Positions 11,288 through 23,054 of a stretch of 45,338 nucleotides of DNA are shown in pieces (position 1 is the first letter of the stretch; every line of letters starts with the position of its first letter). The DNA is from Haplomitrium mnioides (Eukaryota; Marchantiophyta; Haplomitriopsida; Calobryales): NCBI GenBank assembly GCA_049999725.1, contig JBNGIS010018357.1, forward strand, positions 1 to 45,338, in the 5' to 3' direction. The position numbers and the translations under genes are program-made. The notes beneath the pieces are model-generated. The model did no database searches, was not told where the DNA came from, and saw only the letters and a program-made list of their open reading frames with translations.

Positions 11288-12356
11288 CTAACCTGGTCCA
11301 ATAGAGGAAATATGTTGGTCTGGTGGAATAAAAGGAGAAGGAGTAGAATCCACTAAAGTGTGTGTTGGAATCCTGTAAGGGAGATTAGCACAAGCATTGT
11401 TTGTGGCCGGATTGCTAGAAAAGTTAAGCCTAGGTGCTTGTGTTGGAGTGGAAGCCAAAGGAGGGGTTGCTACTACACATGGTTCCTCAAGAAAAAGAGG
11501 TGCAGCAAGTGTGGCTAATTTGGCCCCAGAGTGTAAGGTAATATTTACTGGGACCACTTAAACTTGTTGGACAGTTTGTGGTGGACCAGCGTTTGAAGTA
11601 GCAAGCAGAATGAGAACTAGAGTTGCTTGAGAGGCACCCAATAGCTGAGGTTGAGGTGGAGGTGCCAAAGCCAATTGCTGAGCCAGTTGAACTACATGAG
11701 TCTAGTTGGGTTGCGCCTGGTAATAAGTAATATGTGGTGGCGTACCCTGATCCAGAATTCTAAGTTTGTTGTGGTGCTGATTGATATTGTTGTGTTTGTT
11801 GATATTGTGGCTGTTGATACTACGGAGCCTGCTGGTATTCTATTTGATTGTACCCAACTTGGTGCTATTGGTAAGCATGTTGGTTATGTGGATAACACTG
11901 GTAATTTGGTTGTTGTCTATACTAAGGATGTTGTGGAGCATAATAAGCATTAAAGTGTTGTCCCTGATGTCCAAACCGATTGTTGTAAGGTCGTTGGTTT
12001 GGGTAGCCTTGATTTGGACGCTGGTACATAGATTGAGGTCTATTATGATAGTATTGCCTTGTACGAGGGTGCAAGAATTCTCTCGAAAGATGATAAGGGC
12101 TCTGGCAATTATAATAGTTCTATCCTATAAGAGGCCTAAAAAAAGCATATGGAAGATTTCCCCCTTATTCTGTGGCTTCTTGTGGGTAGCTCTGTTGATG
12201 ATAAGAGGCGGGCTGTGCAGCTGGAGGAGCCTGGTATATAGGGGCAGGAATTTGACTTGTGGTTGGCACCGATTGAGACAACATGGAAGAGGCCAACATT
12301 GCTATAGGAGGAGGAATAGCAGCCATATTAATAGTAGCACTTGACTTGGCTTCCAC
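11288..12356 (-). pseudogene. Gag-protease linker, Gln/Tyr-rich (broken)
   Basis: Between the gag zinc knuckle and the protease the reverse strand codes low-complexity sequence. Examples are MYQRPNQGYPNQRPYNNRFG near 11980-12035, then repeated YQQPQYQQTQQYQ-type residues near 11760-11820, and a Pro/Thr/Ala-rich piece at 11288-11557. The linker is broken by stops, several of them TAG in a Gln context. No enzymatic domain is visible. The plus-strand open frames here are mirror images of this repetitive coding sequence. Confidence 0.6.
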
Positions 12357-12359
12357 TAC

Positions 12360-13372
12360 TCAAAGCCTTCTCCAAATAGAACAAATAGCAGTCTCATGGT
12401 CTAAGGAGAGGCATAGGTCGCACCAAATGGTCGAAAGATAAGCCTCTGAGGAAGAGTGTTGCTGATTACATCTGGTGCACCAAACATTAGCAGGCTGAGA
12501 TTGTGTATTGGGTCTAGCACCAGATTGTACCATTTGTATTTTCATGCTTGCCATCTGGTCAATAACAAGATTTGATATATCATTTCTAACTTCCGCTCTA
12601 AACTCAGCAAATTCATCTCAACATGAGTTAGAAGCGATGGAGGATTCAGATCCTATAGGGACTGCTGGATTCTGATGTGAGTGAGTCGGTGCAGCAATCC
12701 TAGTAGCATGTGAGGCACCATAACTCAGGGTGCTAATGTTTGGCACCTTGCTAGGTGAACAGGAAGCGGTAGAAGCAAAGCGTTCTTTCCTCAAAAGCAT
12801 TTTTTCGTATGACATAGCCACTTGAATGGCTCTATCTAGGGTCTACGGATCTTGGAGCAACACATGCTCTTGAATGGAATTAGGCAGATCATTTATGAAG
12901 AACCCTGTTTGATCTTCTGCTCATGGGGAAGTTCTTCTTTTATTGACAACAACCATGCACGATCAAAGTGGTATGCTAGATGAAAACGGTCCAGAAAAGC
13001 TATACAAAGATCATGCCATGAAACAATGGCAGCGGCCTCTTTGAAATACCAGTTGGTGGCATCGCCATCTAAGGTGGTCGGGAAATGACGCCTAAGAACA
13101 TCATCAGAATCTCTTGTAGCTGCGGCTAAAGCCAGAAAATGATTCAGATGCATGTCTGCATCTACACGATCAACCACCATTTGGCCAGTAAATTTCTGGC
13201 ATGTATATCTCGAAGGCAATGGTGGTTGAAAGGCCATGGCTGGGACCTGATTGGGAACAGAAGAGGGGGAACCATATAGACAAGTCTTCTTCCTAGGGTA
13301 TGAAGGACGTAGACACCTATGGATGTATCTATCAGATCGAGAGAAAGAAAGAGAAGGAGAAGGACGCTTCAT
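12360..13372 (-). pseudogene. Gag of the long-LTR gypsy element (broken)
   Basis: The minus-strand piece at 12893-13372 (159 residues) has the retrotransposon gag signature RRHFPTTLDGDATNWYFKEA, then IVSWHDLCIAFLDRFHLAY. A second piece (12618-12821) begins AMSYEKMLLRKERF. A third (12360-12554) carries a zinc-binding end, WCTRCNQQH, then CDLCLSLDHETAIC, a CCHC knuckle. Gag forms the particle and binds RNA. Stops near 12840 and 12620 divide it. The start at 13372 is only the first Met of an open piece; the true N terminus may lie further upstream. Confidence 0.8.
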
Positions 13373-13876
13373 ACACCAATGGAAGCGGTTGTGTTCCCCT
13401 GAGCTTCAGTACTAGACTCCAAGACTTCAAAAAATGGATGTGCCACAAAAATAAAGGAAAACTGCAGCCCATGGCCTCTGGCCCAACATGCAAATGCACA
13501 TTGAATTGACAAAAAGAAAGGTATAGCACACCTCAGATCTAGAATAGAAGAGAACTAGGGTGAATCAAAGAGAAACTTGACAATTCATGGGATATAAAGA
13601 GATTGACTCTCAGAGAAACTTAAACTAAAGAGCACAAAGAAGACAATAGCTAGTAACCTACTGTAGAGATCGAAGGCTAGTAACAGGCTCGATGTGTTCA
13701 AAACTAAGAGTGTCAAGCAGAAGCCATGTAACCAACCACCAAAGGGTATCAATGGCCTCCACCCACATTCAGTATAAGAAATGGTCTAATGTCATGTCAC
13801 ATGCTGGTTGCAAGGGTCTCATTGTGGCCCATAGAAGAACCACCAGAAAAAACTATTCAAGAAAGACAAGCAAGAG
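13373..13876 (-). other. Leader between primer site and gag
   Basis: About 500 bp between the primer-binding site and the recognisable gag on the minus strand. No protein motif is seen. It would hold the packaging signal and untranslated leader of the element RNA. Confidence 0.5.
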
Positions 13877-13894
13877 AAAGCGGCAACGACGCCA
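13877..13894 (-). other. Primer-binding site, tRNA-Asp type
   Basis: The minus strand reads TGGCGTCGTTGCCGCTTT, beginning one base inside the 5' LTR. The plant tRNA-Asp 3' end would pair with TGGCGCCGTTGCCGGGGA, so 13 of the first 14 bases agree. This fixes the orientation of the element and the inner end of its 5' LTR. Confidence 0.75.
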
Positions 13895-13895
13895 C

Positions 13896-16800
13896 TGTTA
13901 TGTCTTGAAGTGTAGAGCATAGCGGAGGAGCCTTGCTTTATGTCGATGTTGAAGTATATAGCTTAGCTTCTGGATTTGAGTAGCTGGGTTGGAATAGGTA
14001 AGGCACCTCGCTGATCGAGCTATCTAAGGATACACTTAGTTGTGGTGGTAGAAAGGTCTATCAAAACTCAAAGGATCGTGAGGGTGTTTTTTTCTTCCTT
14101 CAGGATCGGCATTGGTCCTGCAAACAAGTGTTGGCTTGCTGGTTGGTCTTCTGGTTCAAGAGTAGTAGCCCATGACAGAAAAGAAATAATGCAAATGCGT
14201 CTGATTTTAGATGTTTCAACTGGGAAAGAACAATCCCAGGTAAACTCAACTCACATGCATTTACAATAAAAGAAATAGCAATTTACTAAATACTTGTTTA
14301 AATGGTAACCAATGCAGATTAAATTTCACATCTTCGGCTTCCCACTTGGGTCATAACACCTCAAGTATTCACTTCTCTAGCTCTTCCCTCTCTTATATCT
14401 GTACAAGAATAACAACTCCCACTCGTCTCTCAAGAAGCATCCACCACAAAACACAATCATGACCACAATCTGGATTTTTACTGACATTCCACGTAAACTT
14501 CCCCCAATACAGAACACATAGCAAACTCTAATACAAGAACAAGATACTGTACTCACGCACAAAATACATAACAAACAAATATTTTAAATTTTTTGTTACC
14601 TTAGCTACCAGCCAATAGAACCACCTTTGGAGTATAGCTTTCTCATTTTGAACTGGTAGACACTCTTGTTCACTCGCCAAATTTTTGAATCAATCCTTGC
14701 ATTCCCTTCTTTCTGTCTTTCTTCTACATCCTATCCCAATTACCCTTCCAACCCTGTTCTATTATCTGATCACTGTGCTTCTTCTGCTTCTTCAACTTTC
14801 TTTCTTCCCCCTTCCATATTTATCCACACTCACCTACCTTCCTCTTTTAGACTTATCCCAATTACTTCAATTAATCCTTCAACAGTTGTCCACTCCTGAC
14901 CTTCACAATCTCCGATCCTCACTTCCCTCCACTACCAATATCCAACTCCTTCTTCTACTATCTCCAACCACCGTCCTTACTTTCCCTCCTTCTATATGGC
15001 AACACCAGATCCCTTCCTAACATTAACTCTCTTTCTTCCGTGTTCTTATCTTACTTGTATGCCATTTTCCACCTGCCAATCCCCATTCAGCACGCTATTC
15101 AAACCTCATATCGTCGACCCCATCCTGTCCACTTTTTGTACTTATACCCCATTCTAACGAAAGTTTTGCTAACCGTACCCAACGGTCAAATCCACCTCAT
15201 TTACCTCACCATTACTCTATGGGTTGACCGCCTTCCATGCAATCCTTGAGTAGGGATGAATGCATATTGTCACCCTTCTATAACTAGCGCCCCTCCACCC
15301 GCTCAATCAATTCTCACAGAGTACGTGCTCTGTCTTTGTAGCCATTGAAACAAGGTCATTTTCATCAAGTTTGTCCCAATTGTGTCATGCTACCTCTACA
15401 TTCAATTTATCACATCCATATCCCTTTGATTGGCTACAATAGAATCACACTTAACCGATCATCTTCTATTTTTGCCTTCTCCATGTGCTCGAGTTAATGC
15501 TCCTTACTTATCGAGCATCTCGGCCTGACTCCCGCTAGACCTCTCAGACCAATCCTTATCAATTGTGGCGGTCCTCATATTTTCTTTTTCTTGAAACCTT
15601 GCTGCTAATAAAGAGCCATATTTTTGTGTAATCTCCCACTTTTGAACGAATTATTCAATCCTATCAACATAAGAGGAGCGTTCCCCCTACATCACACTCG
15701 CTCAATTTTGAATTACCTATTGCCTTCTCTTATGCGTGATAGTGTAGCCGCTAGCTGACTACTTTGCCTCAATTGTCTCCAAATCTAACTTGAGGCTACT
15801 CAATATCCTTCTCAACGTCGATTGTATCATGCAAGTCATAGTCTTCAAATTTTTGTGGACTTCTAGGACAGAAAATATGCGAAGGTCTCCCCATGGTCAC
15901 CTATCTCTCTCTTGCCTGGTTGACGTGCAAGAATTCATGAGGGATTGCCAGCCTTCCCTCTTGATACATGTGGAGCACACTGATTGTGGGGGTCCATTGT
16001 TCTAATGCTCACTCTTCTTGATTTGTGTCACTCCTATCCTCCTCGTTCAGCATTGGATCTGCCCATGCATCTATTGATCAATTACTCCATGGCTACTTCT
16101 TGTCATCTAGGCAAATGCTAAGAGCAATTGATTCCCAGCCAACCAAACAACATGCTCAGAATTCTTCTTCAAGCAAACTTTGATTGCAGGTACCCTGTCC
16201 GTTGATTCTTCTGACGTCGCAATCTCCCTCTTCGTCTACAGAGCCTCAACCTTCAAGTTCTGCAACAACAACCTTACTCCTTTCCTTGGCCCAAACCACT
16301 CCTTGGGATACAACTCCATGACTCCCACCTTGCTCGACATTGATGCTCAATCAAGCTCAACTTTACGCGTCCAACAATTTCTTCTCTCACATTAACGATC
16401 AAAGAACGTTAACTAAACAAGAAGCATCTGCTCAAGCGATGACAATCGTAATACAACCAATAACATTTCCACCAGCACCTCCATTTTCACCACCTTTTTT
16501 TTCTCTTCATATTCTATTTGTGAGGGAGGAGCATAGCACACCTTCCTACTTCTTGGGATTAAATCATCTCAAGATCCACACTACCTCGGCGGCTCTTCAC
16601 AACATTCTCCTTGGACTTTTACAACTCGAGAATGCAAGCTCATATTCCTACGTGGCGCCCTCCAGCCAAAATATTTTTCCTTTTTCAAGAACGACGTGGC
16701 CTACCAAGAACCATAGATAGAGGAAGGGGGAAAATGAGCCCCCTCTTCTTTTCTTAAAGTAGGTTCTAACTCTCACACACTGGAGTATTCTCCTTTCCTC

Positions 16801-17384
16801 TTCAATATTTAGATAAAAAAAGATCTTAACCGTTCATTTTTAACTCCTCTTTTCTCTATGGCTGGGTTGGTAGCTTAGGCTTAGTTTTAGTTAATTAATA
16901 TTTTACTATTATTTACTATTTTGAATAACTTTTTCAAAATCCCACAAAAACACAAAACATGTTTTCATACACTTTTACAATACACATACGCAAACCTCAC
17001 GTACATATGATGTCTTTCCTTTCTTTTCTTTTGACTGAAGCGATGTTCCTCCATTTTTGTCTATTTTCATCTGTTCGAACTGTTGTTGTTGCCTGATTTG
17101 TTTCTTGACCTGATTGGTACTTGTAATTTTCAAATACTTGTGCTATTACTATGGTCATATTTGTAGATCCTAAAGAAGATTTTCTACTTTGAATTTAATC
17201 AAAAGTCTTTTAATTGAATCTTAAAAAGTCTTGTAACGGAATTTTATTTTCGTCCTTCTGTTTGGACAATGTTTGTTGTTTGCCATTTCTGCCATTTGCA
17301 TCCTTGATTTCTTCCTTTTTCTTGCTTTCTTCCTCCTTTGCCTTTCCTTGCGTGCGTCTTCATCTCCCATCTTGGATCCTAACA
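13896..17384 (-). repeat. 5' LTR of the long-LTR gypsy element, about 3.49 kb
   Basis: The plus strand starts TGTTATG at 13896 and ends CCTAACA at 17384, so the LTR is bounded by TGTTA and TAACA. Its inner end abuts the tRNA-Asp primer site. The part from about 15023 to 17384 is repeated at 4650-7314. The part 13896-15022 has no partner because the other LTR is truncated. It is pyrimidine-rich on the plus strand, and frames inside it look like chance. It lacks about 310 bases that the other LTR has; the break point is near 15530. Confidence 0.8.
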
Positions 17385-17387
17385 ACC

Positions 17388-17463
17388 CTATGTGCGGATA
17401 AGATCAAGGACTGAACCCTATGCACGCAAAGGGTCAAGGAGTGAACCCAATGCATGCATAGGA
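17388..17463. repeat. Cluster of near-palindromic words (CCTATGCGCGCATAGG family)
   Basis: Three variants lie in about 75 bp: CCTATGTGCGGATA, CCTATGCACGCAAAGG and CCAATGCATGCATAGG, separated by GGAGTGAACC-like spacers. The same spaced series occurs before copy B at 38712-38820. The gypsy LTR ends immediately before the first word, so the insertion broke this array. Confidence 0.7.
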
Positions 17464-18354
17464 TTAAGGAGTGAACAACTTGCACACAAACGACCAAAGA
17501 GAGAACCCAATGGTCGCAAAGAATTCAAGGAACAAACTTTTGCAAGCACAAGATCTTTGTTGCCGATCACGCGATCAAAGTTGAATCTTTATTTAAACTG
17601 CTCCAACATATCAACAAAAGGACGTTGAATTCAAAACTTTGAGACGATTCTAGACCTCTTTTTGTCCTTGTTTGAGGAAGACCTCGATATTCATGATCCA
17701 AATGTGTTAGTTGAAAACACAAAAAGCATTTAATTTGTAGATAGTTTCAATTTTGGAGATGAAATGTTGTCCTTGATAGCACTACTCAAACAACGAGTGA
17801 CTTCAATTCAAGTTGGACCTTACAACGAGATTGGGAAATCTGAAACAAACCAAATTTTTTTGAAGAAGTCTTGAGACAATAGTTTGGGAAATGACTCTAT
17901 CAAAGAATCTCAATCAGTCAATATTTCGTTGGAGTTATCGCCAAGGGCACTATTCACATTACAAAAAACATTTCCTAATAATTGAGGTATTGATTAAGAT
18001 TTAGTTTCAGAAAGGTGGAGCTCTCCCAATCCTAAAGGAGTATCTCATCATTTGAAAAAGTTTTGCAAAGAAACAAATAGTGTTTACAATGATGATCAAG
18101 ATCTTCAAAACGATGAATTGTCTCTAATTGCTGGATTTGCCTATGGACCAAATTAACCATCACAATTTAAGAATTCTTTGTCTGGGCCAAAACCCAAACA
18201 CGCAAACACCTTACGTGAAAATTCTTTGTGGAAAGCCCATCTTGACTAGAGCTTTGGGAAGAAAAACTCGATCCAATGTCAATTTCTAAATTGAAGAGAA
18301 TTTTATGTTGTCGAAATAATTGCTTGTCATTGTGCAAGACTTTTTTTTTAACTT

Positions 18355-18506
18355 TGAGAGAAATGTATTTTCAACAAAGCATGAAGAATTGAGATATATC
18401 ACACTACAAAGCCATATTTTTTGAAAACTGTGAGAGAAACGTATTTTTGACAAAGCATGAAGAATTGAGATATCACAATGCAGTGGGGAATACCAAGAAA
18501 AGACTT
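18355..18506 (+). repeat. 76-bp tandem duplication in copy A
   Basis: Two consecutive copies with an offset of 76 bp share TGAGAGAAA and AAAGCATGAAGAATTGAGAT. Copy B has this block once, near 39570-39615. A 76-bp gain breaks the reading frame. Confidence 0.75.
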
Positions 18507-19336
18507 TGATGTTGACAATTAGTTTATTCTACTTGGCGGTACTATTGTTTGTAAAATAGCCTTCAAATTACTATCATCAACAAGGAATGATAGAATCCAA
18601 ATGATTCAAAATCTCAAAAACCCAGATGCTAGGGGTTTTTTTGGAAAAAAAAGGAATTATCTACTAAAGGAGTTTGTGTGCATAAGTGGATGGACAATTT
18701 TTTTTAAAGACAATGTGAGAGAATGCCCACTCACAAAGTTTATAACTTGCCTAATAATTTTACAAAATGGGAAGTTTATGACTACTACAAAACTTATTTG
18801 AAAGAGAAAGATCCTCATTGTATTTTTAGTTTCTTGCTCGGGTTTTACCAAACATTAGAGAACTCATTTCTTGAATGTAATAATGCAATAGATTTGATGT
18901 TTGTGAAACATGCAAAGAAATAAAATCATTGTGAAAAAAATCTATCTTGGAGTCCGACAAAGGTAACAAATTTCTTCTCTTTTGAAACTTTTGGTTAATC
19001 CATACTCTTTTTTTTAGACTCAAAGCTTGGTTCTAGAGATGTTATGTTTTCTCAACTTAGTGCTAAAAGATATTGGTTTTGTTAAGTTGTTCAACAAAGA
19101 AGATTTGAGTTGAATGATTTCTAGCCACTTGAGTTGTGAGAAGAGAGTCTATACTTGCATAAGGTGTGTTGTTTTTATTTTTGAATCCAAACCTTGTCTA
19201 CAGTCAAATAAAGCAAGGAAATAAATTTGGTTCTTGGCTCTGACCTTAGTCTTGCAACAAGTTTTGCTTTTGTTGCTTTGAATCAAGAGTCATTTGCAAA
19301 AAACAATAGCAAGAACCGTTTTTGTTGTTTGCAAAT

Positions 19337-19480
19337 CCTATGAGCGCATAGGATTTGTTATTGCTTCTTTTACAACCACTTGCAACAACAATCAAAACAA
19401 GTTATGGTTTTGGTGTTATTGCTTTGGTCGTATGCATGCATGCAGTCAATTGTTTTCTCCATTCATCCTATGCGCGCATA
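19337..19480. repeat. Near-palindromic words in the intron of copy A
   Basis: CCTATGAGCGCATAGG at 19337-19352, a TATGCATGCATGCAG stretch near 19431, and CCTATGCGCGCATA at 19467-19480. Equivalent words sit at matching places in the copy B intron (40478-40585). Confidence 0.7.
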
Positions 19481-21050
19481 AAATGTGTTCTAGTTTTTTT
19501 TTAATCTTTTGCAAACAAAGAGTTCAAGCTACCTTTGAAACTCTAGTTCAAGTTTGTGACCTTTTGTTAGCAAATCTTGTTTTTCTCCTCTACAAACTTT
19601 TGTTTACTTTAAGTCAAACAGATTTTCTATTATTTAAATTACCTAAACTTCATTTTTAATCTTTTCAAAAATTTTCACTTCTACTAATCCAAACATTTGT
19701 TTAAGATGATTTGAATATTTCAGCATATTGGGTTGTCTCTTGGAGTTCCAAACATATACATATGTTGCACTGAACTATTTTTATGTCTTTTGTGCTTTGT
19801 GATGATGCAATCAAATATAATTGCCAATTATTTCTTCATCATGACCAACAAATGAAAGAAAGAACAAAGCTTCCAAACCATCAAAGAAAATGTTATGTCG
19901 ATGGTTAAAAGTACTTGGGAATTGTCATTGATGGAATGGATGAGAATGAAACTGCTATTCCACACTCGCCTTCGTTATCAAAAAACATTGATAAAAATTG
20001 TTTGGTGGATGTACATGTTGTTGATGTCTTAATATTCAATCATGCTCTTTCTTTGAGGATCTTCTTAACCTACGAAAACTTGAGAAGCGATTCTAGTTGG
20101 ATAATTACTGTATTCAACAAAATATTATGTGACTTTGAAAGGTCATTGCCTCCAACTTTGCATCTTTAATTGGACAACTCGACACGAGAGAATAAGAATT
20201 CTATTTTTTTTGGATATCTTAGTCTTCTTATTTCCAAGAATGTTTTTTGAAAAATCAAGGTGGGATTTCTCATGGTTGGCTATGCTCATTATCAAATCAA
20301 TCAAATGTTCAAACAATTCTCGAAACATTTGAAACGTGTCAAAGCTTTCAAGATTAAGAGTCTCAGCAAAGCAATTCAATTATCCTATAATCCTAAACCT
20401 CACGTAACTCTTTTGTTTGAGACATGAGACTTCAAAATGTTTGTACAACAATGTCTCTATGTGGTTGAAAGGATACATGATATTACCTTTAATCAACAAT
20501 TCAAGTTCGAGCTCAATGATTCCAAGGCAAAAATTTGGAACAAATAGTTTTCAACAAATGAATTTTGGTTACCTCCATACAGTATTTGTCAACTCAAGTG
20601 CCTACCTGAAGTGGACAGAGAAATTTTGAGTTCAATGTTGATTTCTCTCAAGGCATATTCTAAAAGCAAAAGATCTCAAAAGGAAAAAAGAGAAGTTGAT
20701 GTCGAGAAAGTGGTCTTTGCAATAAAGAACAACATAAGTGAGATATGCTACAAGTTCTTTACAAATACTGATATTCAATGGTGGATTGAATTTTTTCTTG
20801 CCAAACAAGAGATTGTGGCTACATCCTTGAAAACAAAATGAGGACTCGAAGCAAAATTTACCTGTCCATCTTCACAACCTCCAAACACTTGTAATGATTC
20901 TAAAAAATGTTCGTCTAGGTTCTCAGCTTGATGCTCAATAGACTGAAGAAGATGCTCCATCACATCAAATACTTTCTACACATTGAGCTATCTATGATGG
21001 AGCACCTAGGCCGCAAGAAGGGAATCTTTTTCACAACATTCGTTACGAGC

Positions 21051-21210
21051 ATGAATTTGGCAATTTATATGAGATGAAAGCTAGAATGTTTATTTGCATT
21101 GTTGCATCTCTGGATCCAAAGAGCTGATTCATGAATTTGGCAATCTATATGAGATGAAAGCTAGAATGTTTATTTGCATTGTTGCATCTCTGGATCCAAA
21201 GAGCAGATTT
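21051..21210 (+). repeat. 80-bp tandem duplication in copy A
   Basis: 21051-21130 is repeated at 21131-21210 with very few differences. It begins ATGAATTTGGCAAT and contains GTTGCATCTCTGGATCC. Copy B has the block once near 42115-42195. The gain is not a multiple of three, so it breaks the C-terminal coding part. Confidence 0.9.
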
Positions 21211-21629
21211 TTTTGTGTTGCCAAAGTTTTCAAAGTTTTGTCATTTGATGACGAAGATCTACTAAACTTGAAATAAGTACGTGTTCAATGGTTTGCTTGT
21301 AAAGTTGAGGATGCATTTTCACGACAATACTTCTTAGAAAAAATAGCAGCAACAAAAGAGAAATGCAAATCCAAGTTGCATATTAATGTACTTGATGTCA
21401 CACAAATTACAACTTTGACTTTGATTTTCTTCATACACAAAAAAACTAATTGAGAAAAACCAGTCTAGCTACAATTAAAGCAAATCTATTTGAGTCCAAG
21501 AGACAAAAAGCCCTCAATCCTGAAATGTTTCAAAGAGATTCAGTCACTGCCATTAGCACTGAGAGAAATCAAGTAAATCTTGATGAATCTTTTGAAGCTG
21601 AATCCTAAGAAGTAGAGACAAGTGACTAA

Positions 21630-23054
21630 AAAAATTTAAGAATTGTATTATATATTGTGTATTTTTAATTATATTGTAATTTAAGATTGTTATTTTATAA
21701 AGTACGTGAGAATGTTATGAAGCAATTTGTTGAATTTACGTACCATCTTGAACTTTTTACTGTAAATCATTCCAAGTTGAACGTTATTCTTTGTAAATGA
21801 AAATTTAATCTTTAGTTAATCTTTACATTTGCTTTGTAAAATATTTTCTTTTCCAAAATGTAAGTATGTTGTTTCCAACTTTAGTGCTTGCTAGAAGAGT
21901 TTAAAGTTATTGTATCGCTAAAGCATATGCCCAAATTGACTACTTATTTTCAACTTCTAAGGACTTTGATGTTTATACAACTTAAAACCTTTGGCGGGCT
22001 TTGACTTAGATATAGAGCTTTGTGCTCATTTTACTTTTAGATTCCAAATTAGAAAATGAAATCTTTTGCGTGCGTAAAGTTTGTTGCAAAAAATAAAACG
22101 TCTACTGTCTATATCATTGGTTGTAGAAGTCTAAACCCTATGCGTGCATAGACTTTGAATAGCAAGTCGAAACGTCGTGTACTCAAAAACTCTTCTGCAG
22201 AATCTAAAATCTAGGTTCTTGTCAGTCTTTGTTGTGGAGTGTTCAGATGTTGAGCTTAGATTTCTATACGCGCATAGACTTTGGAGTGGAAGACCAAGCC
22301 CTCCACAAGTTTTACTTCTCATATACAACCCTCAAGCTTCTCCATACAAAGACTCCCAGCCACAACTTAGTTTGTACACAAGTCATAGACTCTTTTGTAG
22401 AACTTGAAACCTTTGTTTGGTTCTATCAAGTCTAAAACTTGGAGACATTTCTTATTTACACTCTTAGATCAATCATCTTAGCCATTGCCTTTTTGATTCT
22501 AAACTATGATTTGTTTGTGTATGTATATAATTCATTGAATTATGCTTTTTTTAAAATGTTGAAACTTTTTTTAAAACCCACTTTAACTTTTGCATGCATG
22601 GATTTTCAACTACAATTGAAAGCTTCTTTCTTGCTTGAACTTTAAAATATAGCTCCTAAATCCATGCAATGTTTCATTTTTTTGGGTTGTGTGTCTACGA
22701 TTGTAAACTCATTCCCTTGACTTCTAGTTTGCTTTGGCTCTTTATTTATGTTTTGTAAATGTTTTCCAAAAAAATATTTCAAATAACATCATGTTTATGC
22801 GCGCATANNNNNNNNNNNNNNNNNNNNNNNNNNNNNNNNNNNNNNNNNNNNNNNNNNNNNNNNNNNNNNNNNNNNNNNNNNNNNNNNNNNNNNNNNNNNN
22901 NNNNNNNTTGAAACGGCCAAAAATAAACCTCAAAAACTCATGTACTTTTTGTTTTTAAAAAATTGCCTCGTTTTTTTTTTTAGTTCAAAAACCACAATTT
23001 TTCCAAAACAAAGTTCATATTTTGAGTAGCATGTTCTTGGTTCAAAGTAGTGGT
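21630..23054 (+). other. 3' flank of copy A, shared with copy B
   Basis: No gene is visible. The sequence matches 42600-44056 in order, for example AGAAGAGTTTAA near 21892 and TTTTGAGTA...CATGTTCT near the end. Both copies run to AAAGTAGTGGTTGTT or its near match and then diverge. It carries near-palindromic words at 22137-22153 (CCTATGCGTGCATAGAC), 22264 (CTATACGCGCATAGAC) and 22796-22807, the last touching the assembly gap. Confidence 0.6.
22808..22907. other. Assembly gap, 100 N
   Basis: Exactly 100 N, a conventional filler for a gap of unknown size. It begins directly after the word TATGCGCGCATA. The two open frames drawn across it are artefacts. Confidence 0.98.

Larger units (their letters stand above)
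4650..17384 (-). mobile_element. Long-LTR Ty3/gypsy retrotransposon (non-chromovirus, Athila/Tat-like)
   Basis: Two direct copies of the same multi-kilobase sequence (4650-7314 and 13896-17384) flank a reverse-strand gag-protease-RT-RNase H-integrase series, so these are the LTRs of one element. On the minus strand the LTR begins TGTTAGG and ends ATAACA, giving a TGTTA/TAACA inverted terminus. A tRNA-Asp-type primer site follows one base inside the 5' LTR. The integrase has no chromodomain. Very long LTRs plus a tRNA-Asp primer suggest the Athila/Tat side of plant Ty3/gypsy; this assignment is inference. The 3' LTR is cut at the copia junction, so no target duplication can be checked. The base run after 17384 is ACCCT. 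Confidence 0.8.
17740..21629 (+). pseudogene. DUF7869-family gene, copy A (broken; likely transposon-related)
   Basis: Translated pieces match a eukaryotic multi-domain family of unknown biochemical role that ends in the domain catalogued as DUF7869. In order: IPRKDFDVDN and IVCKIAFKLL (18483-18560), MPTHKVYNLPNNFTKWEVYD (18723), a Cys-containing region ending at a splice donor (AAAG|GTAACA, exon end 18962), an intron of about 0.84 kb, then DGMDENETAIPH (19930), LDNSTRENKN (20165) and VGYAHYQINQMF (20274). The last two are the usual D-N-x-x-x-E-N-K-N and V-G-H-x-H motifs; here the first His and two Asp are replaced. The C-terminal part reads to a TAA at 21627-21629. Many stops, shifts and two frame-breaking duplications inactivate it. 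The 5' end, promoter included, was lost where the gypsy element inserted. Family recognition is from memory of the motif pattern. Confidence 0.65.

Noticed and set aside
10654-12344. Plus-strand frames of 166 and 187 residues
   Set aside because: They are mirror frames of the minus-strand protease and Gln/Tyr-rich linker coding sequence.
14666-15249. Open frames of 69-111 residues (plus strand)
   Set aside because: They lie inside the gypsy LTR in pyrimidine-rich DNA, are Leu/Ser/Pro-rich by composition and share no motif with known proteins.
22734-22958. Frames spanning the N gap
   Set aside because: They cross 100 undefined bases and have no meaning.
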